The notes under the pieces: generated by a model
Seen by the model: the letters and a program-made list of their open reading frames with translations, nothing else
What the model was told of the DNA's origin: nothing
Databases searched by the model: none
Position numbers and translations under genes: made by a program
In this document: one piece after another, positions 10,310 to 22,900 of the stretch
How positions within the stretch are numbered: the stretch's first letter is position 1
Layout of the letters: every line of letters begins with the position of its first letter
Assembly: GCF_002288925.2 (NCBI RefSeq)
Contig: NW_022098002.1
Coordinates: 1,998,295 to 2,062,294 of the forward strand
Source of the DNA: Delphinapterus leucas
Lineage: Eukaryota; Chordata; Mammalia; Artiodactyla; Monodontidae
Direction of reading: 5' to 3'
DNA length: 64,000 bases

Positions 10310-11639
10310 TCTTGAGAGTTTTGTAGAGGATAAGTTACATCCTTTTTTCCTAAGCATCGAACAAAACCCCACAAAGGGGGTGTTGGTTGTTCATTTCTTT
10401 GTCTCCTGCTGATCGTTTGGCTCTTCCTTGCTCGTGTATCTTGGACAAAGCCTGAGGCTGTTATATTCAACCAACTTTCCAGAAGTCCTTTGGTCTTTAG
10501 ACCACTATTACTTCTCCCCCGATTTACACATGAAGAAATCAAGGCAGGAGTGAGCTTTGGAGCGTAGAGTGACTTCTTACCTGATCTGCATGTTGTAACC
10601 ATCAGGTAGGTGCAAGAGTAGGGAGAAAATTATAGTCTATTATAAATTTGGAAAACTGCAGCCCTTCTAAACACAAAAGGTGAAGACTGAGCTTGCTTAA
10701 AATATTTGGGGGTATATCATCGTCATCACTATTATTACTGATGCAACAGCAATAACAGTTAACTTTCATTTTCCTCTGTCTGAGCTGTATTGCACACCAG
10801 AGCTATATTGTACTTTCAGGTTTGTGACTATTAATGAGAATTAAGAAAAAAATCCCTAAGTAGCAATTTCCAAACTCGCACATAACTGTTGGGTGCTTAC
10901 TAATCCACAACATGTTAATACCACCAGTATGATCCGGGAACTTGAAAAATACACAGAGCTTCCCATGCTTTGGTTGGATATCATACTCTGGCAAAAATGA
11001 TCATGTTAGGTAACCTGTAGAATATTGATTTCGAACCACTTAGTTTCATATGTTTTTTAAATTTAGTCTGTACGTTCCCTATGCTTCTGACTGTCGCATA
11101 CTTATTTAGTATAGGTGAGCAGTTGTAAGATTAAGTCTTTGCATCTGATTTTAACGAAGACATTGTTGGTTGCTCTCTAGAGAAGTAGCATGTGTTAGTG
11201 AGCTGATAGCAGAAGTTTGCGTGAAGAGATAAAGGCTGAGTTCCAGGATCTGCTACTTTTGGTGAATCATTAAACTCCAGATTTTAGTTTCTTTATTTGT
11301 AAATTGGAACGATGTAAATTGGTACGTCAGAGGGTCATAATGTGGTAACGTACATGATAACCCTGGGTTGAACTCTTCCAGTCTCTTCTCTCTTGCTCAG
11401 CATTTAGATCTTCCTTGCGCAGAGCTCTTTTTTATCTGGGGCAAAGTATCAAGCAGTTATAATCAAAGAACCTTGAGAGATCCCCATTGGATACCTGAGT
11501 AAAAACAGAGTTCTGTTAGCAGGGAAAAAGGGGGGCAGTGATAGATAGGTAGCCAGCATTTTCTGTCAGACTTATTATGTATGGTCATCATTGAAAAATT
11601 GAAAAAACAGTCCTCTACCACTTAAAGGTAAATATGAAT

Positions 11640-11995
11640 ATTTTTTAAAGTTTAAAAAAATTGTTTTTTGACGTATAACATACACAGAAAAGTACACAAG
11701 TCATAACTGTTCAGCTGTATTAAGTATCACAAAGTAAACATTAAGAAGAAATGAGACATTGCCATCACTCCTGAAGCCCCTGCGCTTTCTGTGATTCACA
11801 GCCTCCTGCTTCCACCTAATAGGAACTACTGTCTTGACTGGGTATATTGTAGATGAGTTTTGCCTGTTTTTTTGGTATTATATATTGTTAATAATTTGTA
11901 TTTTCCCCCAGTTTTACTGAGGTATAATTGACTAATAAAATTGAATATAGATATGAATATTTTGATATATAGACTTACCCTGCCTTAGAAGATAA
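11640..11995 (-). repeat. Old L1-like sequence
   Basis: Contains 'gacgtataacatacac' and 'ttttactgaggtataattga' phrases common in reversed L1 3' ends. Diverged, boundaries approximate. Confidence 0.45.
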
Positions 11996-12633
11996 TTTGT
12001 GAAGTTTCTTGGGATTTTCAGTTAATTTCAATGGAAAAGATTTGCTTCCCTAAGTCCCTGAATTAAATATACAGAAAACAATAAATTCCATTAAAATAGA
12101 TACATTCTGTGTTGAAATTAATCATAAGACGGCATCACAGGCTAGCGTGCCTTCATTAAGTGCCCTGTAACATGGCTTTGTAATGTCGTTTTCTACCTGC
12201 CTACATTCAGTGTTTTTGTGACTCTTGGGTATTTAAGTTACTCACAAGTCCTTCCTAAGATATTCAGTGCTTATAAAGTTGAATCATTCATGGAGAAACA
12301 GTGGGGGAAACAGTAAAAACAAAAGAAATCATTGGAAACCATGCAAAAGGTGCATAAGGTTAAGTAAGACCAGCCTAAACCAGCAAACCGCAGACTGAGG
12401 AGAACCAGCTGGGGTCAGGAGCCAGCCTCACAAAGTGCAGCCGACCCGTGAGGAGGCTCCCCTCCCCTGAGCTCCATCGCACTTGTAGGAGGCACTGCAG
12501 GTCCTAGTTGGTCTTGGCAGCTCTGAGGAGACAAGACCTGGGCTGAAGCAGAGAGCTGAATCTTAATACCCCATGGGCATATTTCAGGGCATGGTTATAA
12601 TTCCTTCCTGTTTCTTTACTCTGTCTGTGAGCC

Positions 12634-12848
12634 TTTTTTTTTTTTTTTTTTTTTTTGCGGTACACAGGCTTCTCACTGTTGTGGCCTCTCCCGTTGCGGA
12701 GCACAGGCTCCGGACGCGCAGGCTCAGCGGCCATGGCTCACGGGCCCAGCCGCTCCGTGGCATGTGGGATCCTCCCGGACCGGGGCACGAACCCGTGTCC
12801 CCTGCATCGGCAGGCGGACTCTCAACCACTGCGCCACCAGGGAAGCCC
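12634..12848 (-). mobile_element. CHR-type SINE 2
   Basis: ~215 bp including a long poly-T. Duplicated target TGTGAGCCTTTTTT flanks it (from 12626, and 12849 on). Same family and orientation as the 6691 copy. Confidence 0.93.
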
Positions 12849-13844
12849 TGTGAGCCTTTTTTAATGTTACTAAACATTGATACATAACGTCATTTTTGAA
12901 AACTGCTAGATGTATTTCATAGTGTGAATGGGTCGTAACTTATTCTCCCTTATCCTGTATCTGTCAGTTGTTTTATGTGCTTTTGCTGTTTTACCTAATG
13001 TTACTGGGAACATCCTTGTACATACTCTGTATCAGCATCTCTGATTTGATTCCTTAGGATAAAGAACTACTGAGTGAAGGAATTATTCCCTTATAAAAAA
13101 TAAATGTTATTATAAAGGTAATTCATGTTTATTGTAGAAAATTTGGAAAATGTAGAAGTGTAAAGAAGTAAAAATCACCCAACCATCCAGATATCCTTGC
13201 TAACATTTTCGTGTCTTTCACTGTGTCTTTTTTCCTGTACATATATCTATATGTATAGCTAGCTATCTACCTGTTAATATATTGGTTGTACAATATTACA
13301 TCTTATGAATGTTCTATAATTCGTTTAACTATATTCTTTATTTTTGGATGATTAAATAGTTCTTGTATTTTAAAAATTATGTATTTAATGACCAACTGCC
13401 ATATGTCAGGTTCTGTGCTGGGCACTGTAGACAGTGCATAAGACAGACAGTTTCCTGCCTTCTGTGAGCTTAATTGAAATAACTCCCAAATTACAGCTGT
13501 CCTGTTTCAAAGGGGAAGTACTGGGTGCTGTGAAAATGTCTAATGGGAAGATGTAGGATGGCTTTCCTGAGGAAATGACGTTTCTGAGACCCGAAGGAGG
13601 AACAGCTTCTAGCCGGGAGAAGAATGTGCCCTCAGGGGGCTTGTAGGGGAGAGTGGGACAGATAACTCAGTCTCCCCCAACCCCACCCCACCCCCACAAG
13701 GACTGGTCAGCAGAGAGCTGCCGAGAAGAGAGATCCCAGATGCACACTCGTATTCTGAAAGCCTGGGAAACAGGACGAACGTGGGAGCGTATGGCTCGGT
13801 GGGCCAATCATAGCCAGAACTGTAAAGCAGGCAACACATGTGTT

Positions 13845-14010
13845 TTCACATATTTTTTCTCACATAATCCTTAGCAGTCTTATGAGGCAGTCATTATTAT
13901 TCCTTTTGCCAATGAGGAAATTGAGGCTTATGTAAGTTACCCAAGACACAGGGCTGATAAATGAGAGCTAGAGTTCATATGAGAGAAAAGCCTGTGCTCT
14001 TTGCACCATC
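13845..14010 (+). repeat. MIR SINE
   Basis: MIR landmarks in order: 'cacataatcctt', 'tatgaggcag..attatta', 'aatgaggaaattgaggct', then the 'acccaagacacagggctgat' part. Ancient mammalian SINE. Confidence 0.75.
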
Positions 14011-14489
14011 ATAATGGCTTCTGGTACCTCACCTTCAGTCCCTGACTCACCCCTGTCCCCTCCATCTTTATGCCCTTTATCTGGGCAGCCTCCCTCAACC
14101 CCTGTCTCTGCCCCGCAGATGTGCTTCTTTCCAGAGGGTACTTCCTCTTGCTTGGAAAGTCTCCTGTTACAGGAAAATGGTTCATAGCATCATCTTCCGT
14201 GCTGATATGTGAGCTTTGTTTGGGTGGCAGGGCCCACCGAAACCTTTGTACAGGATGTAGAAGGTGGTTGCCTGAGCCAGACTGCAGCAGCCCACTGCAC
14301 AGGAGTGCTGTCAGCCTAGGCATTTTCAGAAACCCCTTCAGGTACTTTCAAACAAACAACTTCCTGCCCCCAATATTTCATTAAGAAAAATTTCAAAGTA
14401 CAAAGTTAAAAAGATTTTACACCTGCAGCTAACATCATACTCAACAGTGAAAAACTGAAAGCTTTTCCTCTAAGATCAGAAACAAGACA

Positions 14490-14629
14490 GGAATTCCCTG
14501 GCGGTCCAGTGGTTAGGACTCTGCGCTCTCACTGCCGAGGGCCAGGGTACAATCCCTGGTCTGGGAACTAAGATCCCACAAGCTGCATGCATGCAAGTTG
14601 CAGCCAAACCAAAAAAAACAGAATCAGTT
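14490..14629 (+). mobile_element. Older CHR-type SINE nested in L1
   Basis: Starts gaattccctggcggtccag and ends A-rich. Short target copies acaagaca lie at 14482-14489 and 14630-14637 in the host L1. Confidence 0.85.
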
Positions 14630-15399
14630 ACAAGACAAGGATGTCCACTCTTGCCACTTTTATTTAAGATAGTATTGGAAGTCCTAGCCAGAACCATTAG
14701 GCAAGAAAAAGAAAAGGCATACCAATTGGAAAGAAAGCAATAAAGCTGTCACTGTTTGCAGGTGGCGTGATATTTTGCATAGAAAACTAAAGACCCCATC
14801 AAAAGACTGTTAGAACTAATGAACAATTTCAGCAATGTTGTAGGATACAAAATCAGTATACAAAAATATTTTGCATTTTTATATACTGATAATGAGCTAT
14901 TAGAAAGAGAAATTAAGAAAACAGTCCCATTTATAATTGCATCAAAAAGAGTAAAATATCTAGGAATAAATTTAACCAGGGAGATGAAAGACTTATATAC
15001 TGAAAACTTCAAGATATTAAGGAAAGAAATTGAAGAAGACACAAATAAATGGAAATATTCCATGCTCATGAATGGGGAGGATTAATATTGTTAAAATGTC
15101 CATACCACAGATTCAGTGCAGTTCCCATAAAAATTCCAATGACATTTTTCATAGAAATTGAACAGATAATCCTAAAATTTCTATAGAAACACCAAAGACC
15201 CCAAGTCATCAAAACAATCTTGAGAAAGAACAAAGCTGGAGATACCACACTTCCCAAACTGTATTACAAAGTTATAGTAATCGAAACAGTATAGCACCAG
15301 CATAAACACACATATACATCAATGGAACAGAATAGACAGCCCAGAAGTAAGCCCACACATAAATGATCAGTTAACTTACAAAAGAGCCAAGAATACAGA

Positions 15400-15765
15400 T
15401 GGTCCACAACTTATGATGGTTTGACTTATAATTTTTTAACTTTATGATGGTGCAAAGCAATAGGCATTAAGTAGAAATCATACTTTGAATTTTTATCTTT
15501 TCCCAGGCTAGTGGTATGTGGTATGAAATTCTCTTATGATGCTGGGCAGCAGCAGGGAGCTGCAGCTCCCGGTCAGCCATGCAGTCACGAGGATAAATAG
15601 CCAATACACTTACAACCATTCTGTACCCATACAGCTATTCTGTTTCAGTATTCAGCAAATTATAAGAGATATTCAACGCTTTATCATACAACAGACTTTT
15701 TGTTAGATGAGTTTGCCCAACTGTAGGCTAGTGTAAGTGTTTTGAGCACATTTAAGGTGGGCTAG
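15400..15765. mobile_element. Non-autonomous DNA transposon fragment (Tigger/pogo-like)
   Basis: Begins cagatggtccacaacttatg after a TA and resembles mammalian Tigger-type elements. The distal terminal repeat is missing. Host L1 reads on at both sides (agccaagaata ... atggggaaagg). Family name is from memory. Confidence 0.55.
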
Positions 15766-16231
15766 GCTGAAAATGGGGAAAGGACTGTGTCTTCAATAAA
15801 TGGTGTTGAGAAAATTGGACAGCCACATGCTAAAGAATTAAACTGGATCACTGTTTTACACCATACACGATAACTAACTCAAGATGGATTAAAGATTTGA
15901 ATGCAAAACCTGAAACCATAAATCTCCTCGAAGAAAACATAGACAGTAAGCTCCTTGACATTGGTCTTGGTGACGATTTTTCAAATACGACATCAAAAGT
16001 AAAAGCAACGAAAGCAAAAATAAGCAAGTGGGACTATGAAACTAAAAAGCTTCTGGACATCAAAGGAAACCATCAACAAGATAAAAAGGGAGCCTCTACT
16101 GAATGGAGAAAAATATTTGCAAAGCATGTATCTGACAAGGGGTTATTAACAAAAAATATATAAAGAACTCACACAACTCAATAACAGCAAAAAAAATATG
16201 TTTAAAAAATGGGCAGAATATCTGAATAGAC

Positions 16232-16469
16232 TTTTTAAGAAGATATTTATTTATTTACTTACTCGGTTGCCCTGGGTCTTAGTTGTGGCAGGCTGGCACC
16301 TCAGTTGCGGCTCACTGGCTTCTTAGTTGTGGTACTCGGGCTCCTTAGTTGTGGCATGCGAACTCAGTTGCGGCATGCATGGGGGATCTAGTTCCCTGAC
16401 CAGTGATCGAACCCAGGCCCCCTGCATTGGGAGCTCGGCATCTTAACCACTGCCCCACCAGGGAAGTCC
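16232..16469 (-). mobile_element. Older CHR-type SINE nested in L1
   Basis: Reverse SINE with an A/T tail (atttatttatttactta) and the head complement ccaccagggaagtccc. Target copies ctgaatagac at 16222-16231 and 16470-16479. Confidence 0.88.
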
Positions 16470-17439
16470 CTGAATAGACATTTTTCTTAAGAAGACATCC
16501 AGATGGTAAAGAGGCATGTGAAAAGATGCTCAACATCATTATCATCAGGGAAGTGCAAATCAAAATCATAATGAGATACCACCTCACACCTTTAGAATGG
16601 CTATTATCAAAAAGAAAAATAACTTTTTTGGTGAGGATATGGAGAAAAGGGAACTCTTGTGCATTGTTGTTGGGAGTGTAAATTGGTGCAGCCACTATGG
16701 AAAACAGTATAGAAGGTCCTCAAAAAATTAACCATAGAACTACCATATGATCCAGCAATTCCACTCTTGGGTATTTACCTGAAGAACATGAAAACACTCA
16801 CTTAAAAAGATACATGCATCCCTATGTTCATTGCAGCACTATTTATAATAGCCAAGATATGGAAACAACCTAAGTGTCCATCGATGGATGAATGGATAAA
16901 GAAGATGTGGTCTACATACAATGGAATATTACTCAGCCATAAAAAGAATGAAATCTTGCCATTTGCAGCAACATGGAAGGACCTCAAGGGCATTATGCTG
17001 AGTGAGATAAGTCAGACAGAGAAACAGATACTGCATGATCTCATGTATATGTGGTATCTTAAATTTAAAGAAACAAGCTCATTGACACAGACAACAGATT
17101 GGTGGTTACCAGAGGAAGGGAGTTGGTGTGGGTGGGAGAAATGGGTGAAGGGGTCACAAGGTAAAAACAAAACAAAACAAAACAATAAAAAATCAAGAGG
17201 TACAAAGTGCAGTGTGGTATCCTGGATTGGATCCTGGAGCAAAAAAGGAAATAAGTAGAAAAACTGGTGAAATCAGAAAAAAGTAGAGTGTTTAGTTAAT
17301 GGTGACATACCAATGTTAGTTTCTTAGTTTTGACAAATGTACTCTTAGGACAAATGGGTGAGGGGTGTACGGGAAAAAAATGAAAATTAAATATGTGGAA
17401 ACAAAAAAGTAAAATTAAAGATTTTACAGTGAACTCTCA

Positions 17440-18225
17440 TATGTGCAGTATTTATATCATTTTACTCTGCTTGCTCTATCATATAATTATCCATATACTT
17501 ATCCCTCTCTCTGTCCACCAGGCTGTCGGCCTGCAAGGTAAATTGCCCATAAATATTTCAGCATGCATACCACTAACAAGTTCAGCATGTTTCCAGATTT
17601 TTCTAGATGTAAAATTTGCCTGCGGTTCTTCAGTGCACATCTGTTGGGTGTTGACAGCTGGTTTTGCTTGTGTAACCCAAACCCCCACTGAGATGGTAGA
17701 ACATTACCTTCACCCCCAGAATGGTCCCTCACCCCGTCCCTGGGCAACCGCTTTCCACCACAGATGAGTCTGACTGTTCTAAAACTCCGTGTAAATGAAG
17801 TTATATACTGTGGATCCTTTGATGTCTTCTCTACCTTAGCATAATGTTCTTGTTACTCTTCCACATCGTTGCGTGTATTAGGTCATTGCTTTTTATTGCT
17901 GAGTAGCGGAGTCCATCTGTGAACACACCACAGGGTGCTTTTTTGGCCCATTCTCCTACTGATGGACAGCTGTTTCCAGTTTTGGATGGTCATGACTAAA
18001 GCTGCTATGAGCATTGTTCAGGTCTTTGGGGACATATGCTTGCATTTCCATTGGGATTTTCTCAGGGGATTGGACCATTTTGTGTTCCCACCGGCAGCGT
18101 GTGAGGACTCCGGCTCACTGGCATGCGGTGGTGGCCGTTTTAATTCTGGATACTCCGGTGGGTGCGTACTGGTGTCACATGTTGGGCCCCAAGGATTTTT
18201 ATTTTTCATTTCAGTTTGGGAAAGA
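17440..18225 (-). repeat. Old L1-like sequence, antisense
   Basis: Diverged phrases of reversed L1 (for example 'tttttattgctgagtagcgg', 'aaagctgctatgagcattg'). No intact coding frame. Confidence 0.5.
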
Positions 18226-19029
18226 TAAATGAAGGAAGGAAGAAGGAAAGAAGGATGAAGCAAATAGCTGTGTTTTGAGATTACACATACTGCATACTTT
18301 CCGGCCCTGTGTTCAAAGTCTCCAATCCTCGTCCTTTCCATATCTTCCTACTCTTCTTAGATAGTGCATTGTTCTCTTTGTATTCTTCAAATTCCTTTTC
18401 TTTTGTTCATAATTACTTTAAACCTGTTTATTTCTAAGGATATTCAGTAGTTTAATTACCTGAACAATTGGTGCCTAATACTGCTGTTTGTTGTATATGC
18501 TGGGTTTGGCTCATGGTGGACTTTTTTTTCCCCGGTGTTTTATAACTTTGGAAAGGGAGCACATGTTAAGTTAGGCTTTATTTGTTGGAATCCTGTCTGG
18601 TCTGCCTTGGGGGTGTTTAGTTTGCTTTAACCTTATAACCCAGGGATGTCATCAGCCTGTGACCATTTTCTGTATAAAAGTTCTTAATTTGGGGGATCCT
18701 GGCCGTAAGAGGTAGGAGGAGTGTAAATTTAAAGCCCAAATATATTTGAAGACAAGCCCAAGGTTATGAATTTACACGGAGACTTTTTTTTATACCCCAA
18801 GCTCAGTCTAAGACAAACAAGTCCCTTTGCTAGTGGACTGCTTTTTTTGTAGTCCATCCTTTCATCGTGGGGTAGGGTAGCACATTGAGAAGGGCCACGT
18901 TAAGGGCAGAGTCTTTGTTCCAACCCTCTTTTCTTGCATGTCCTGACCTCAGCTCCTGTCTGTGGCTGGGTTTTAAACCCTGACCTTTGGACGTTGAGGT
19001 TGGTGGTGCCCCACCGGGCCACTTCTTAG

Positions 19030-19425
19030 CTCGGCTGCTGTAACACATTACCATAGACTGGGCGGCTTAAACAACAGACATTTATTTCTCGCAGTTCTGG
19101 AGGCTGGAAGTCCAAGGTCAAAGCACCAGCAGATCCAGTGTTTAGTGAGGGCCTGCTTCCTGGTGTGCAGATGGCCGGCCATCCTCTCCTTGTACTCTCA
19201 CATGGTGGAGAGAAAGGGGGATGGGCGCGGAGAGAGGAGAGGAAGCAAGCTCTCTCCTGTCTTTCTTTATAAGGCCTCGTGGATGACTAACGTCGTTCAT
19301 GAGGCCTCCTTCATGGCCTAATCGCCTCCCAAAGGCCCCACCTCCTAATACTGTCAGAGCTCGGGCTTCAACATACGAATCTGGGGGACACACGGACGTT
19401 CAGCCCACGGCAGCCATCGCGTGGC
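19030..19425. repeat. Common mammalian interspersed repeat, family not resolved
   Basis: Contains the familiar 'gcggcttaaacaacagac' and 'gttctggaggctggaagtcc' phrases and ends 'ggggacacacggacgttcag'. I know it as a widespread repeat but will not assign it to an LTR or DNA family from memory. Confidence 0.55.
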
Positions 19426-19764
19426 CCTTGCCCCACATGCTGTTTGTTTTCCGTCCCTGGAGTTCTTTTCCTTTCTGCCGAGCCTAGCTATGCACTTGAA
19501 TGGATGTTTGTATTATGTTATCCAATGTACACGGGTCCTTTGTAGCAGGAGAGTTTTTAGTCTTTCATGTTGCTAGAAATGAAAGTCTAAGGAAGAAAGA
19601 TTTGTGGTTGTCTGTGATTCCTGGAAATATGAAAAACTTTCATCTTAGAGACTATAAATCTATCTTCAAAAAATAAAGGCACACCAAGCGCGTGGTGGAA
19701 CGTTACATATATTTTTTGAATAATGATTTTTTTGCACTGATGTGTCCTCTTATTTTCTTCACAG

Positions 19765-19988
19765 GGCACAGCTCTGAGGGGAAAAAACCAGTTGTGTATT
19801 TTGGGGGCATTCTGAGCCTTCAGAAGGAAACCAGACATGTCCTTGGATGACATTAGGATGAGCTCTACTGAATTCCTGAGGCAGGAGGACCTGGACAGTG
19901 GGGGCTTCGGGAAGGTGTCTCTGTGTTTACACAGCTCCCATGGACTCGTGGTCCTGAAGAAGGTGTACACGGGCCCCAAGCGCACCGA
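19765..19988 (+). CDS. RIPK1: RIPK1 coding exon 1 (72 bases of 5'UTR, then CDS from 19837)
   Basis: Acceptor cttcacag ends at 19764, donor gt at 19989. The ATG at 19837 corresponds to human Met5; the human first ATG reads AGG here (19825-19827). Context is G at -3. Encodes the N-lobe start with the Gly loop, Ser21 (human S25, an inhibitory IKK site) and Lys41. Confidence 0.95.
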
Positions 19989-22900
19989 GTGAGTTGGGGG
20001 CAGAGGCAGATGGGCCACGTGACTGGCCAGGGCGGTGGATACGGGCAACACGGGCTTTAGAATGAGACAGATGGGGCGCAAGCGTCAGTACCCGGGCTTT
20101 ATGTCAGATAACCCTGAAGGGTGGATATTAACATCCTTGAATCGCTGATGAGGGTTCGGAGGCTGGCTAGGGAAGAGCTCAGGGCTGGTAAATAACGGAA
20201 GAAAGCTGAAGAGGAGGCAAAGAGAAAGGGAAGAAGACGCAGGGCAACGCAGGGGCCGCAGGGGCTGATGGAAAGGGAATGGGCGGGAGCAGGGAAGGCA
20301 TATGGATGCCCTTGCTTCACCGTGTTGGTGAGAACCAGCCCTAAGTACAGGAACAAAAAGCTGGTTCATGAGTTAGAGGTTCCAGGAACCCTCTCTTTAA
20401 GGCAGTTGGTGGCATTGTTTTACTTCCCTCTGTTCTCGCCAGAGTGGTTATGAGAGAGACCGCGTTTTTTATTACACTGTCCAGCACAGTCCTTTTTTCC
20501 GGCCGCATTTCGCTGCTGCTGTTCATGTATTGATACTTTGCGTTGATTCGTTCATCCGTGTAACATTTCTTGAGCACTCGCTGCTGGTCACTGGGAGAGA
20601 GGAATGTAGAGTGAACGAGCAACCGCTTCGCCTTCCGGAGCTTGTGGTCTGTGTCTGGTAGAGACCAGCACATGCACAAGGGGTGACAGAGCGTGTGCGG
20701 TGATGCTCCAAGGAATCCCAAGCCATGGCGTTTCTGGGGGCAGGAAGGGAGCAGGGGCTGCCTCTGTCTGCCTGAACCCCCTTCCCTCCCCCAGGTACGA
20801 TGAGGCCCTCCTGGAGGACGGCAGGATGATGCACAGGCTGCGGCACAGCCGCGTGGTGAAGCTGCTGGGCGTCATCATGGAGGACGGGAACTACTCGCTG
20901 GTGATGGAGTACGTGGAGAAGGGCGACCTCATGCGCGCGCTCAAGGCCCAGGTACCCAGGCCCGAGAGCGCGCCCTGCCAGCCCCTTGGTGCACAAGAAT
21001 CCTTTGTGAAAGGCTGGATATTCGGGATTTTCTAAAGTCAGTCCCTCATTAAATCTTCCTTGACTTTCCATGCCCAGAAGGTGGGCTCACCCTCCTCTCA
21101 GTGCCTACAGACAGGTGTCCATCCCTCTCTCGGAGGTCCCCGGGTCATCTCTAGGTCTCAGTGTTGTGGGAGGCTTTTGTCGGCCACTCTCAGATCCACA
21201 GTTCAGAGGCAGGCACTGTCTTTACAAAGCACGTGGTCTGATGGGGGGTGCATGCATAATGGATTACAATTAAATATTGATTGATTAAAAGATGTACACT
21301 ATAGGGCTTCCCTGGTGGCGCAGTGGTTGGGAGTCCACCTGCCGATGCAGGGGACACGGGTTCGTGCCCTGGTCCAGGAGGATCCCACATGCCGCGGAGC
21401 GGCTGGGCCCGTGAGCCATGGCCACTGAGCCTGCGCGTCCGGAGCCTGCGCTCCGCAACGGGAGAGGCCACAGCAGTGAGAGGCCCGCGTACCGCCAAAA
21501 AAAAGAAAAATAAGATGTACACTATAAATGACTGTATGAGAAGATGGAATATTAGTGATTGCATTTTGATGCCATTGAAGAAGCTTATAGGTTAAATATA
21601 GAACATTAGAATAACAATACTGGGTAAGGAAGGCTTAGAACAGGAAGGTTAATATTGCTTTTACCAAAGACAGATAACTTTAAAGCAGTTTTAAAAGTGT
21701 ACATACCTGTTAAGAGCAAGGCCTTGTGCTCTTTGCCCAGGGAGCAATAGCAAATGTGACACAGACAAGTAACGGGACAGGAAATGAACGATCTGGTGTG
21801 GTGTTGTTTTGATAGACACGCTCATAGCGAGCTCTGGGAACACAGAAGAGGGGCTCTCTCCCCAGCGTGGGATGGATGGGAAGGGACTCCAGAAGGAGGA
21901 GGCTGGAGCGGGAGTGTGACGGACAAGCAGAGGGTTTGAAGCAGAGAACTGGGGAGTAAGTCACCGTTCCAGGCAGAGGGAAGGGCACCAGCGAAGGAAC
22001 TAGAGCCTGGCCGGTGTGGGGAACGCAAAGAACTGGGGTGGGCACAGTAGAGAGTGCCCGCGGGGGAGCTACGACTGTCCTCATGCAGGTATTCCCCCCT
22101 CTTCCCGTCTTCTCCCCTCCCCGCCCCCCAGCTGCCTGAAGCTATGTCAGTTCTTCAGTTCTTTTTCAGCCGGACAAATCTCAGATAGTTGCGGGGAAAG
22201 GTAAACGATAGTCACTTACTGGTTGTATTGTAATTTGATCAGACTTCTCTTCTTCCCCATCAAGATATGATCTGTGAAGCAAGTAGGCATTTTGATTGGG
22301 AGATAAATCGTTTGGGACAAGAGACATCCTGTGGGATGGATCAGGCTAAGATAAGGTGCATCCGCTGGGGCTCAAGAAGAAATTCAGGAGGATATAAGGG
22401 AGACAAACAAAAAGAGGGAAAAAAGGGGGATCTACTTGGCATGCTCAGAATTTTTTCCCAAGTCCAAAGGTATACCAAGGACAAAGGCAGGATCTCTGGC
22501 CTTTTTTTTTTTTGTACGTGGTGATCAGGCCACTAATGCTGTAGTGCAGCCGCATTATGGCTGAAGATGTTTGGGGGGATTGACTTGGGAATCTAACTTC
22601 CATCATTTAAATTTTTTTCCTGTTTATCAGCAACTAACGTACACATAAATTTTTAGGAAACAGCCTATTTGTAAACTAGAGACTGCATACACATACACAC
22701 ACACACAGTGAGAGTTTGTGTTTTTCAATGTTAAGCAAAACTGTTTAATAGAAACTGAAATTGGCTGTATTAACATTGATATTCACATAACTAGAATACA
22801 ATTTTAAGTGAGAGTGACCCGAGAATCTACAAAGGCTTGACGTATCTGATACCAAATCACCAAACAGATGTTAAATTCACTTTAGCATTGTTTTAACCAC

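Larger units (their letters stand above)
14410..17400 (+). mobile_element. L1 (ORF2 and 3' part) with three nested insertions
   Basis: Sense L1 running from the reverse-transcriptase segment to an A-rich end. It is interrupted by a SINE (14490-14629), a DNA transposon fragment (about 15400-15765) and a reversed SINE (16232-16469). Removing these restores the L1 order. It contains stops and frame breaks and has no 5' end. Confidence 0.85.
9104..19764 (+). other. RIPK1: RIPK1 intron 1 (5'UTR intron)
   Basis: If the 9104 donor is used, this intron is ~10.7 kb. It holds a 5'-truncated L1, a CHR SINE, a MIR, a nested L1 cluster and old repeats, listed separately. Stretches at 10323-11640, 12000-12600, 12900-13840, 14010-14400 and 18230-19030 show no gene. 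The 5' boundary is uncertain; the 3' acceptor (cttcacag at 19757-19764) is clear. Confidence 0.7.

Noticed and set aside
12504..12887. Repeated similar small proteins at 6592, 12504, 21190, 22904, 49102 and 55095 on both strands
   Set aside because: All are translations of the CHR SINE in different frames; their similarity reflects the repeat, not a gene family.
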